Part shown: positions 1 through 7,428 of the stretch, piece after piece | Layout: the number at the start of each line of letters is the position of its first letter | How positions within the stretch are numbered: position 1 is the stretch's first letter | Assembly (NCBI GenBank): GCA_965198825.1 | Contig: CBDAQB010000003.1 | Span: forward strand, 2,177,949-2,241,948 | Source: BOG-908 sp965198825 | GTDB taxonomy: Bacteria; Pseudomonadota; Alphaproteobacteria; Acetobacterales; Acetobacteraceae | Direction: 5' to 3' | DNA length: 64,000 nt | Notes under the pieces: model-generated | What the model was told of the DNA's origin: nothing | The model's database searches: none | Seen by the model: only the letters and a program-made list of their open reading frames with translations | Program-made: the position numbers and the translations under genes

Positions 1-2695
1 CGGTGGTGACGACGTTCGCCTGCGTCACCGGGTGGTGGAAGGTGGTGTAAACGACGCCTGGGGCTACGCGCTCGGTAATGAGGGCGCGCAGGCTGGTCTC
101 GCCGGCGCGGCTGGCCAGGCGCACCCAGGCGCCGTCGCGCACGCCGCGCATTTCAGCGTCGCTCGGATGGATTTCGAGAACATCCTCCTTGTGCCAGGCG
201 ACATTGGCGGTACGGCGGGTCTGCGCACCGACGTTGTAGTGGCTGAGGATACGGCCTGTGGTGAGGAGGAGCGGGTAGCGCGGGCCCGTCCTCTCTTCGG
301 TGGCGACATACTCGGTGATCAGGAAGCGCCCTGCCCCATGCGCGAAATGCTCGGCGTGCATCACCGGCATGCCGACCGGGTTCTCGGCGTTGCATGGCCA
401 TTGAACCGAACCGACGCGGTCGAGAAGGTCGAAGCTGACTCCTGCGAAACTCGGCGTTGTCGCGGCGACCTCGTCCATGATTTCGCTGGGATGCTTGTAG
501 ATCCAGGTGTGGCCCATGGCCTTTGCAAGCGCCATGGTGATTTCCCAATCGGCCATGCCGGAGCGGGAGGGCATGACGCGGCGGACGCGGTTGATGCGGC
601 GTTCGGCGTTGGTGAAAGTGCCGTCCTTTTCGAGGAAGGTCGAACCGGGGAGGAAGACGTGGGCGTAATCCGCTGTCTCGTTCAGGAAGAGATCCTGCAC
701 GACGACGCATTCCATGGCGGCGAGGCCCGCGGTGACGTGGCGCGTGTCCGGGTCGGACTGAACGATGTCCTCACCCTGGATGTAGATGCCCATGAAGCGG
801 CCGGCGACGGCTTCGTCCAGCATATTGGGAATGCGCAAGCCCGGTTCGGAATCGAGAGGCGTGCCCCACAGGCTCTGGTAGATTTCGCGCGTGGCGTCGT
901 CGCTGATGTGACGGTAGCCGGGGAGTTCGTGCGGGAAGCTGCCCATGTCGCAGGCGCCCTGCACATTGTTTTGGCCGCGTAGCGGATTGACGCCCACACC
1001 TTCGCGGCCGATGTTTCCCGTCATCATCGCGAGGTTTGCGATGGCCATGACGGTGGTGGTGCCCTGGCTGTGTTCGGTGACGCCAAGGCCGTAGTAGATC
1101 GCCGCGTTGCCGCCGGTGGCGTAGAGGCGGGCAGCGGCGCGCAGGTCGGCCGCGGGAACGCCCGTCGCGCCTTGGGTGATTTCGGGCGAATGGCGTGGCT
1201 CGGCGACGAATTCCGCCAGATCCTGGAAGCTTTCCCAGTCGCAGCGGGTGCGGACGAATTCCTCGTCGACCAGGCCTTCGGTGACAATGACGTGGGCGAT
1301 CGAGGTGAGCACGGCGACATTGGTGCCGGGCTTCAGCGGCAAATGGTGCTGGGCCTCGATATGCGGCGTGCGCACGAGATCGATGCGGCGCGGATCGATG
1401 ACGATCAGCTTGGCACCCTCGCGGAGGCGCTTTTTGAGGCGCGAGGCGAAGACCGGGTGGCCGTCGGTCGGATTGGCGCCGATGACGAGGGCCACGTCGG
1501 TGTGCTCGACGCTGTCGAAATCCTGCGTGCCGGCCGACGTGCCGAACGCTGCGCCGAGGCCGTAGCCGGTGGGCGAATGGCAAACGCGGGCGCAGGTGTC
1601 GATGTTGTTGGTGCCCATGGCGGAGCGCACCAGCTTTTGCACCAGATAGGTTTCTTCGTTGGTGCAGCGGGAGGAACTGATACCGCCAAGCGCCTGCTTG
1701 CCGTATTTCTCCTGGATGCGCGCGAACTCGCTGGCGGCATAGTTCAGCGCCTCGTCCCAGCTCACCTTGCGCCACGGCTCATGTATGGAGCCGCGTATCA
1801 TCGGGTCGGTGATGCGGTCGCGGTGCGTGGCGTAGCCCCATGCGAAGCGGCCCTTCACGCAGCTATGGCCGCGGTTGGCCTGGCCGTCCTTGTAGGGGAC
1901 CATGCGAACGAGCTCGTTGCCGCGCATCTCCGCCTTGAAGCTGCAGCCGACGCCGCAATAGGCGCAGGTGGTGACGACGGAATGCTCGGGCTGGCCGATG
2001 TCGATCACCGACTTTTCGGTGAGCGTCGCGGTCGGGCAAGCCTGCACGCAGGCGCCGCAACTGACGCATTCAGAATCCATGAACTTCTCGGACATGCCGG
2101 GAGAGACACGGCTTTCGAAACCGCGGCCTTCGATCGTCAGTGCGAAGGTGCCCTGCACTTCCGCGCAGGCACGGACGCAACGCGAGCAGACGATGCATTT
2201 CGAGGAATCGAAGGTGAAGTAAGGATTGCTCTCGTCCTTCTCCATGACGAGGTGGTTGTCGCCGGCAAAACCATAGCGCACCTCGCGCAGGCCGACGGCG
2301 CCGGCCATGTCCTGCAGCTCGCAATCGCCGTTTGCGGCACAGGTCAAGCAATCGAGCGGATGGTCGGAGATGTAGAGCTCCATGACGCCCTTGCGGATCT
2401 TCTTGAGCCGATCGGTCTGCGTTAAGACGACCATGCCAGGCGCGACAGGCGTGGTGCACGAAGCCGGCGTGCCGTTGCGGCCTGCAACCTCGACCAGGCA
2501 GAGGCGGCAGGAGCCCCAGGACTTTACCATGTCCGTCGCGCAAAGCTTCGGAACCGAGACACCGCTTTCCTGCGCGGCGCGCATGATGGACGTGCCTTCC
2601 GGAACGCGCACCACGTTGCCGTCGATGGTGAGCTCGACCATCGTGTCGCTATGCGAGGCGGGCGTGCCGTAGTCGGTCTCTTGAACTAGGCTCAT
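1..2695 (-). CDS. fdsA: NAD-dependent formate dehydrogenase, molybdenum catalytic subunit (3' end beyond window)
   Basis: Alpha subunit of the soluble FdsABG formate dehydrogenase, which oxidises formate to CO2 at a Mo-bis-MGD centre and passes electrons to FdsB. The start ATG (2693-2695) gives a protein beginning MSLVQETDYG. Visible in order: an N-terminal 2Fe-2S domain (Cys52, 63, 66, 80), a His-Cys3 cluster site (His112, Cys116, 119, 125), two 4Fe-4S ferredoxin motifs (Cys167-177 and Cys210-220), a further 4Fe-4S site (Cys244, 247, 251, 279), then the molybdopterin oxidoreductase domain with RVCHSP, whose Cys (about 372) is the expected Mo ligand. It is Cys rather than selenocysteine. The reading frame stays open to base 1, so about 898 codons are seen and the C-terminus is missing. 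It is the third gene of the fdsG-fdsB-fdsA operon; fdsB ends 152 bases upstream across an inverted-repeat element. Confidence 0.95.
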   Translation of the reverse strand, partial: MSLVQETDYGTPASHSDTMVELTIDGNVVRVPEGTSIMRAAQESGVSVPKLCATDMVKSWGSCRLCLVEVAGRNGTPASCTTPVAPGMVVLTQTDRLKKIRKGVMELYISDHPLDCLTCAANGDCELQDMAGAVGLREVRYGFAGDNHLVMEKDESNPYFTFDSSKCIVCSRCVRACAEVQGTFALTIEGRGFESRVSPGMSEKFMDSECVSCGACVQACPTATLTEKSVIDIGQPEHSVVTTCAYCGVGCSFKAEMRGNELVRMVPYKDGQANRGHSCVKGRFAWGYATHRDRITDPMIRGSIHEPWRKVSWDEALNYAASEFARIQEKYGKQALGGISSSRCTNEETYLVQKLVRSAMGTNNIDTCARVCHSPTGYGLGAAFGTSAGTQDFDSVEHTDVALVIGANPTDGHPVFASRLKKRLREGAKLIVIDPRRIDLVRTPHIEAQHHLPLKPGTNVAVLTSIAHVIVTEGLVDEEFVRTRCDWESFQDLAEFVAEPRHSPEITQGATGVPAADLRAAARLYATGGNAAIYYGLGVTEHSQGTTTVMAIANLAMMTGNIGREGVGVNPLRGQNNVQGACDMGSFPHELPGYRHISDDATREIYQSLWGTPLDSEPGLRIPNMLDEAVAGRFMGIYIQGEDIVQSDPDTRHVTAGLAAMECVVVQDLFLNETADYAHVFLPGSTFLEKDGTFTNAERRINRVRRVMPSRSGMADWEITMALAKAMGHTWIYKHPSEIMDEVAATTPSFAGVSFDLLDRVGSVQWPCNAENPVGMPVMHAEHFAHGAGRFLITEYVATEERTGPRYPLLLTTGRILSHYNVGAQTRRTANVAWHKEDVLEIHPSDAEMRGVRDGAWVRLASRAGETSLRALITERVAPGVVYTTFHHPVTQANVVTT

Positions 2696-2748
2696 CGGGA
2701 TGAGTCCTTTTATGGGCGTGGTGCTTTTTTGTTTTAGGAAGGAAGGCG

Positions 2749-2858
2749 TTCTTTTTTGAAAAAAAGAACCAAAAAACTTTTGCGAGTTTGGGCTGGGTGT
2801 GGGGATAGGCTCGGCCCTAGGTCCAAAAAGTTTTTTGCTTCTTTTTTTCAAAAAAGAA
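2749..2858. repeat. 110-bp inverted-repeat element, copy A (fdsB-fdsA junction)
   Basis: Two 33-bp arms (2749-2781 and 2826-2858) are reverse complements with one mismatch and enclose a 44-bp spacer. Each arm is built from A and T runs, contains AAAACTTTT-like and TTCTTTTTT/AAAAAAGAA blocks, and is itself partly self-complementary. The stop codon of fdsB (2848-2850) lies inside the right arm, so its last residues (LLF) are encoded by the element. A transcript from fdsB into fdsA would form a very long hairpin here. A second full copy with the same arm and spacer lengths lies at 42649-42758 in the prophage. There is no transposase gene. It may be a MITE-like repeat, or an attenuator or mRNA-stability element. 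Confidence 0.85.
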
Positions 2859-4428
2859 GTTCTTCCTTTTCCTTCTCTCCCTGCACAGGCCTACGAGGCC
2901 CAAAATCCTCAGGGAAATGCCGCAGCGCGCTCATGACCGGATACGGTGTAAATCCACCCAACGCGCAGAGCGAGCCAAACTTCATGGTGTCGCAAAGGTC
3001 TTCTAGAACGGCGATGTTCTGCGCGACGCGGTCGCCGGCGAAGATCTTGTCAATGGTTTCGCGTCCGCGTACCGCGCCGATGCGGCAGGGGGTGCATTTG
3101 CCGCAGGATTCGATGGCGCAGAATTCCATGGCGAAGCGGGCCATTTCCATCATGTCCACGGTGTCGTCGAACACGACTAGGCCACCGTGGCCGATGAGGG
3201 CGTCGCGTGCGGTGAAGGCTTCGTAGTCGAAGAGGGTGTCGAACTGGGAGACCGGGAGGTAGGCGCCGAGGGGGCCGCCGGCCTGAACGGCGCGCACGGG
3301 GCGGCCGGTGGCTGTGCCGCCGCCGTGGGTCATGACGAGTTCGCCGAGCGTGAGGCCGAAAGCCGTTTCGAAGAGCCCGCCGTGCTTCACGTTGCCGGCG
3401 ATCTGGATGGGCATGGTGCCGCGCGACCGGCCCATGCCGAAGTCGGCGTAGAATTTGGCGCCTTCGGAGAGGATGACCGGAATGGTCGCGAGCGAGAGGA
3501 GGTTGTTCACCACGGTGGGGCTGGCGAACAGGCCCTCCAGCGCAGGAAGGGGCGGCTTGGCGCGCACGACGCCGCGCTTGCCTTCGAGGCTCTCCAGGAG
3601 AGCGGTTTCCTCGCCGCATACATAGGCACCGGCGCCCACGCGCAGTTCGAGGTCGAAATGCTGGCCTGAGCCCATGATGTCGCGGCCGAGCAAGCCCTCA
3701 CGATAGGCATTGACGATGGCGGCGCGCATCGTGGCGTTGGCGTGCGGGTATTCGGAGCGCGAGTAGATGTAGCCCTGGGTGGCGCCGACGCCGAGGCCGG
3801 CGATGGTCATGCCTTCGATGAGGAGGAACGGGTCGCCCTCGAGGATCATGCGGTCGGCGAAGGTGCCGCTATCGCCTTCGTCGGCGTTGCAGATGATGTA
3901 TTTCTGCGGCGCCTTGGCGCCGGCGACGGTCTTCCATTTGATGCCGGTCGGGAAGCCTGCGCCGCCGCGGCCGCGCAGGCCGGATTTGGTGACTTCCTCG
4001 ACGATGGCATCCGGACCGAGTTCCAGGGCACGGGCCAGGCCGCGGCCGCCGCCGTGGGCGCGGTGATCCTCGGCCGAGCGCGGGTCGATGATGCCGCAGC
4101 GGGCAAAGGTCAGGCGTGTCTGGGCAGCCAGGAACGGGTGTGTTTCGGGATGGCCGATGCGCAGGGCGTGGTCGCCGGCTTCCACGAGCATGGCGTCGAG
4201 CACGGAAGGGACATCCGCGGCGGTGACCGGGCCGTAAGCGATGCGGCCGGAGGGGGTTTCGATTTCCACCAGCGGCTCCAGCCAGAACATGCCGCGGGAG
4301 CCGTTGCGTACGATCTGGGCGTCGAGCCCGCGCGTGGCCAAGGCATCCTTGAAGGCGCGGGCGACAGCCTCCGCGCCCACGGCGAGGGCTGCGACGTCGC
4401 AGGGGACGAAGATTTTCACGGCGCTCAT
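2848..4428 (-). CDS. fdsB: NAD-dependent formate dehydrogenase, NADH/FMN-binding beta subunit
   Basis: FdsB carries the FMN and NAD sites of the soluble formate dehydrogenase and is homologous to NuoF (51 kDa) of complex I. The chosen ATG at 4428 (MSAVKIFVPCDV) gives 526 residues; an upstream in-frame extension is arginine-rich noise. Residues 1-100 form the extra thioredoxin-like domain typical of FdsB. The NAD/FMN region has GRGGAGFPTG (153-162) and NADEGDSGTF (181-190). The C-terminal 4Fe-4S site has Cys442, 445, 448 and 488 in ESCGKCTPC and SLC. The start overlaps the fdsG stop (ATGA, 4425-4428), so translation is coupled. The 3' end runs into an inverted-repeat element that supplies the stop codon. 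Confidence 0.95.
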   Translation of the reverse strand: MSAVKIFVPCDVAALAVGAEAVARAFKDALATRGLDAQIVRNGSRGMFWLEPLVEIETPSGRIAYGPVTAADVPSVLDAMLVEAGDHALRIGHPETHPFLAAQTRLTFARCGIIDPRSAEDHRAHGGGRGLARALELGPDAIVEEVTKSGLRGRGGAGFPTGIKWKTVAGAKAPQKYIICNADEGDSGTFADRMILEGDPFLLIEGMTIAGLGVGATQGYIYSRSEYPHANATMRAAIVNAYREGLLGRDIMGSGQHFDLELRVGAGAYVCGEETALLESLEGKRGVVRAKPPLPALEGLFASPTVVNNLLSLATIPVILSEGAKFYADFGMGRSRGTMPIQIAGNVKHGGLFETAFGLTLGELVMTHGGGTATGRPVRAVQAGGPLGAYLPVSQFDTLFDYEAFTARDALIGHGGLVVFDDTVDMMEMARFAMEFCAIESCGKCTPCRIGAVRGRETIDKIFAGDRVAQNIAVLEDLCDTMKFGSLCALGGFTPYPVMSALRHFPEDFGPRRPVQGEKEKEELLF

Positions 4429-4925
4429 CCGTGCATCGCTCCTTCGGCCATGGCTTCGAGCATGCCGGCATCGAGGCGGCCGGCAGGTTCGCCGTCGAGG
4501 AGGGCGGCGGGGGCGCAGGCGCACAGGCCGAGGCAGTAGATGGGTTCGACGGTGAGTTTGCCGTCTGGCGTGGTTTCGCCCCAGGCGATGCCCAGGCGGC
4601 CGAGAAGGTCGGCGGCGAGCTTGGCGCTTCCCATGGCCTGGCAGGCTTCGGCGCGGCAGAGTTTCAGCACGTGCTTGCCGGCGGGCGCGGAGCGGAAGTC
4701 GTGGTAGAAAGTGACGACGCCATGGACGTCCGCACGGGACAGGTTCAGCGTTTCGGCAATCATGCGCACAGACTCGTCCGGCACATAGCCGAAAGCTTCC
4801 TGCAAGGCATGCAGGATCGGCAGCGTGGCGCCGGGCATGGCCGCATGCTCGTTAATGATCGAACGAGCCAGGGCGGGGTCCCAGCCGCTGCCGGCGGGCG
4901 TCGTCGTTTGGCCTGTCGCGCGCAT
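4425..4925 (-). CDS. fdsG: NAD-dependent formate dehydrogenase, 2Fe-2S gamma subunit
   Basis: FdsG is the NuoE-like (24 kDa) 2Fe-2S subunit of the soluble formate dehydrogenase. The protein is 166 residues from ATG 4925, which has a GAGAG ribosome-binding site 5 bases upstream; a TTG six codons earlier is possible but less likely. The thioredoxin-like 2Fe-2S domain has the expected four cysteines: Cys90 and Cys95 in LCRAEAC, Cys131 and Cys135 in YCLGLC. It is the first gene of the operon, and fdsB starts inside its stop codon. The intergenic region upstream carries a LysR-type dyad. Confidence 0.93.
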   Translation of the reverse strand: MRATGQTTTPAGSGWDPALARSIINEHAAMPGATLPILHALQEAFGYVPDESVRMIAETLNLSRADVHGVVTFYHDFRSAPAGKHVLKLCRAEACQAMGSAKLAADLLGRLGIAWGETTPDGKLTVEPIYCLGLCACAPAALLDGEPAGRLDAGMLEAMAEGAMHG

Positions 4926-4998
4926 GGAATCTCTCAATGACAAGAGAGTTTAATGGGCTGCTATTGCTGAATCATCAACCCGATGAGGCCCATGCGGC

Positions 4999-5015
4999 GA
5001 TAGAACAAAACTATC
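4999..5015. promoter_or_regulatory. Probable LysR-type operator upstream of fdsG
   Basis: GATAG-N7-CTATC is a perfect 5-bp dyad within the 102-bp gap between the upstream LysR gene and fdsG. It has the T-N11-A layout of LysR-family binding sites (ATAG-N7-CTAT). Its position 75-90 bases before the fdsG start suits activation of the fds operon by the adjacent LysR protein. Binding is inferred from pattern and position only. Confidence 0.6.
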
Positions 5016-5027
5016 AACCTCAGCTTT

Positions 5028-5918
5028 TTAGACCGGATCGAAGCGCAGTTTGGCGGCCTCTTCCGTCAAGGCGGCGCACAGCGGCGTGGGGGGTTCTCGG
5101 CTCGGTATGACCAGGCCGACGGTCTGGGTAACTTCGGGTTCGACGATGGGGATGCTGCGTATCGGGTCGGCTACGCCTGCCAGTTCGGCCAGGGTTTCGG
5201 GCAGGATGCTGGCCCATTGGCCGGTGCGGACGTGGGCCAGCAGGGTGATGATGGAGTCGGACTCGAGCACCGGGGGGCGGCCGGCGGTGCTGCGGCCGAG
5301 GAGGCGGTCGAGGATGCGGCGGTTCTGCATGTCGCGGGTGAGGAGGCAAAGGTCGAGGCCGGCCAGGTCCGACCAGGTGACCGAAGCGCGTTCGCCGAGA
5401 GCCAGGTGGGAGGCGGTGAGGAGGCGGTAGCGCTCGGAGAAGAGGGGGATGGCGCGGACGCGGCCCAGCGGTTCGTTCTCCAGGTACGTGAGGCCGGCTT
5501 CGATCTCCAGGTTCTCGAGGCCGGCGAGGATGTCGTACGAACTCATCGACTTGATGGTGAAGTGGACGCCGGCATGGCGCGCCAGGAACGGCGTGGTCAG
5601 CGCCGGGACCATCGCCAGGGCAGTCGGGATGACGCCCAGGCGTAGTTCACCGGAGAGGCCATGACGGAGGGCGCGGAGGTCGTCGTGCATGCCGCGCTGG
5701 GCGGCGACGATCTGGCGGGCCCAGCCGAGCACCCGGGCGCCTTCATCGGTAAAGCCTATGAAGCGGGATCCGCGGTTGACCAGCCGGACGCCGAACTGCG
5801 CCTCCAGGGTCTGAACGCCGGCCGAGAGGGTTGGCTGGGTGACGCCACAGAGCTCGGCCGCCTTGCCGAAGTGCTCCGTGGTGGCCAGCGCCAGGAGGAA
5901 TTCCAGCTTGTCTATCAA
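5028..5918 (-). CDS. fdsR: LysR-type transcriptional regulator, probable activator of the fds operon
   Basis: A LysR-family protein of 296 residues from TTG 5918 (MIDKLEFLLALATTEHFGKA), preceded by GGAG at good spacing. A longer frame to 6020 runs into the tRNA side and is not protein-like. The N-terminal winged HTH (about residues 3-62, KAAELCGVTQPTLSAGVQTLE) is followed by a substrate-binding-like effector domain. It lies directly upstream of fdsGBA on the same strand, an arrangement seen for regulators of soluble formate dehydrogenase. The dyad at 4999-5015 is the likely target. The effector is not known; formate is the obvious candidate. The gene symbol rests on context. Confidence 0.8.
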   Translation of the reverse strand: MIDKLEFLLALATTEHFGKAAELCGVTQPTLSAGVQTLEAQFGVRLVNRGSRFIGFTDEGARVLGWARQIVAAQRGMHDDLRALRHGLSGELRLGVIPTALAMVPALTTPFLARHAGVHFTIKSMSSYDILAGLENLEIEAGLTYLENEPLGRVRAIPLFSERYRLLTASHLALGERASVTWSDLAGLDLCLLTRDMQNRRILDRLLGRSTAGRPPVLESDSIITLLAHVRTGQWASILPETLAELAGVADPIRSIPIVEPEVTQTVGLVIPSREPPTPLCAALTEEAAKLRFDPV

Positions 5919-6023
5919 GGCACTACTCCGTTCGGCGCCGCGATATATGGGGTGGCCTCGGGCCTTTTTCCCGCCCACTTTCCCTCCGGCGCATGCCCTG
6001 CTATACGCCCGCTTCCGCACGGC

Positions 6024-6099
<76 letters not shown>

Positions 6100-6101
6100 T
6101 T

Positions 6102-6338
6102 TCAAGGGTTCAGGGAGCTGAGTTTCCCTGTTTCCCTAGTCGTTTCCCTGAGTGCGCCCTCTTCGTTCTCGGCAGCTTCTTCCTCGAGCTGAGACTTGAG
6201 TTCTGCCGCGCAGGCCGGGCATAGGTGGCACTGCTCGTCGTCAATATAGGAACCAGGTGCACCGACCGGATAGTGCACGCCGCATGCTTCGCACGTGAGA
6301 TACGGCTGCAACTCACTGGCGTTTTTATAGTCGCTCAC
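6102..6338 (-). CDS. Small CxxC-containing phage protein of unknown function
   Basis: A 78-residue protein, the last gene of the leftward early operon, ending two bases from the tRNA. It has two cysteine pairs (CEAC near residue 17 and CPAC near residue 41), a layout that could bind one zinc ion, and an acidic C-terminal tail rich in Glu. The start overlaps the stop of the upstream gene (ATGA). I do not recognise a family. The CEAC motif also occurs in the neighbour at 6505-6738, suggesting related zinc-ribbon-like parts. Confidence 0.65.
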   Translation of the reverse strand: MSDYKNASELQPYLTCEACGVHYPVGAPGSYIDDEQCHLCPACAAELKSQLEEEAAENEEGALRETTRETGKLSSLNP

Positions 6339-6517
6339 GCTCGCAACGCCTCGGCAAGGATGTCTGCAAGCCGATCGATCTTACGCTGGCCCTCACCAGA
6401 GTCGGGTGGGGGCATGTGAGGCCGACCGATCATGGCCTTACGATACGCTTCAAGCGCCATTGATTGAGCCTCCGATCGAACGCTCGCGGCGATTTCATAG
6501 GCCATTAAGCGCTCCAA
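6335..6517 (-). CDS. Small phage protein, unknown
   Basis: A 60-residue, mostly helical, charged protein with no family I recognise. The start at 6517 or the second Met (MAYEIAAS) would both fit. It overlaps the next gene by ATGA and the upstream gene's end (6505) by 13 bases. Support is mainly from its place in the chain of overlapping genes. Confidence 0.5.
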   Translation of the reverse strand: MERLMAYEIAASVRSEAQSMALEAYRKAMIGRPHMPPPDSGEGQRKIDRLADILAEALRA

Positions 6518-6738
6518 TTTTCATCCGTGCGAAGCAGGGCGACCCGCGCTATTTGTCGGGCGTCTTCACCGCCAATGGGACGACCGCAGTCTTTTCGTCC
6601 CTGCGCAAGTAGACGCAGGGCTTCTCGGTATATCTGAGCAGCGCGGGTGGCAGCGGTATGACGATTGCTGCTCATGGCGCACGCTTCGCAGGTGACGTGC
6701 GGCTGCATCTCGACGGCTGTTTGATCACCGGTCGGCAT
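6505..6738 (-). CDS. Small phage protein with CEAC motif, unknown
   Basis: A 77-residue protein. ATG 6738 (MPTGDQTAVEMQ) is preferred because GGAAAAG lies just upstream; an ATG seven codons earlier is in frame. It contains TCEAC near residue 18, like the protein at 6102-6338, then an arginine-rich helical segment. It overlaps the upstream KOW-like gene by 14 bases. Function unknown. Confidence 0.5.
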   Translation of the reverse strand: MPTGDQTAVEMQPHVTCEACAMSSNRHTAATRAAQIYREALRLLAQGRKDCGRPIGGEDARQIARVALLRTDENWSA

Positions 6739-6937
6739 CGTGCTTTTCCACTTCTGCAAAATAGAAAAGTGGTTGGTTCAACACGCCGGTCTGCTTGTTT
6801 AGATGCCGCAATTCGACCATGCCGTGCGTGATATCAAACACCTTAGAAATCATGCCTTCGTAGGCGCCATGCTTCACACGCACTGTGTCGCCAACAACGA
6901 ATGCGGCCGGATCGGCGGCTTTAGGGTTAGACGTCAT
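6725..6937 (-). CDS. Small phage protein with KOW-like motif
   Basis: A 70-residue protein starting MTSNPKAADP at ATG 6937, which overlaps the upstream stop (ATGA). Residues 12-50 (FVVGDTVRVKHGAYEGMISK) resemble a KOW motif, the beta-barrel element found in NusG-type and ribosomal proteins. It may therefore bind nucleic acid or a transcription complex. That role is inference from one motif. Confidence 0.55.
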   Translation of the reverse strand: MTSNPKAADPAAFVVGDTVRVKHGAYEGMISKVFDITHGMVELRHLNKQTGVLNQPLFYFAEVEKHDADR

Positions 6938-7188
6938 AATAGCTTCTTCGCTTTGCACTCAGGACAGATGATAACGCCGACCGTGAGGCGGATCGGCTCG
7001 GCGTCTTGATCGATGGCGCAATCCACCACGCCGCTGAACCAGGAGCGAAAGTCTTGCGTGTCAACCTGGAACGGGCATCGAGGCGCCCTCACCATATTGC
7101 CGTTTTGAAAGCGGCTTTTGCAGACCGCGGCGGCAAGGTAGCCCTGCATGTAGGGCTTTGGTTCGAGGGCAATTTCAAGGTGGCTCAC
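6934..7188 (-). CDS. Small phage protein, unknown
   Basis: An 84-residue protein. GTG 7188 is chosen because it overlaps the upstream stop as GTGA, in keeping with the rest of the operon; a longer ATG-started frame would overlap the upstream gene by about 25-45 bases. The C-terminus has a CPEC pair (IICPECKAKKLL), which could pair with upstream cysteines to form a zinc site. No family recognised. Confidence 0.5.
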   Translation of the reverse strand: MSHLEIALEPKPYMQGYLAAAVCKSRFQNGNMVRAPRCPFQVDTQDFRSWFSGVVDCAIDQDAEPIRLTVGVIICPECKAKKLL

Positions 7189-7427
7189 TTCGCTAGTTCC
7201 ACTTCCCATTCCGTGCCGCATACGTCGCACCGGTAAGTAACTATGTAGAGGTCTGGATAGCTATCTCGGCAAGTAAACTCATACCCTGCTGGATGCACGA
7301 CCGGCGTCGAGAAGCCTGATCGCCATGGATGATGAGGGGTGCAAATCCACTCTTCACTCACAGCTTCCGGCGCTCGTTTATCGCCGGGTCGGGCGGGTGG
7401 TGGCTCATTCCTGGGTGTTGTCGTCAC
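7185..7427 (-). CDS. Small zinc-ribbon-like phage protein
   Basis: An 80-residue protein from GTG 7427, one base after the integrase stop, so the two are translated in tandem. A CDVCGTEWEVEL segment at the C-terminus and an upstream Cys (FTCRDSYPD) give a zinc-ribbon-like appearance. The N-terminus is proline- and arginine-rich and looks disordered. Function unknown. Confidence 0.55.
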   Translation of the reverse strand: MTTTPRNEPPPARPGDKRAPEAVSEEWICTPHHPWRSGFSTPVVHPAGYEFTCRDSYPDLYIVTYRCDVCGTEWEVELAK

Positions 7428-7428
7428 A

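Noticed and set aside
1070..2425. Long plus-strand frame antisense to fdsA (and a similar one at 32-982)
   Set aside because: Shadow frames of a GC-rich gene. The minus strand encodes an unmistakable FdsA with all cluster cysteines.
2749..2858. Insertion sequence or ordinary terminator
   Set aside because: No transposase gene and no obvious target duplication, and the structure (33-bp arms, 44-bp spacer) is too large for a simple terminator. Reported as a repeat of unknown role.
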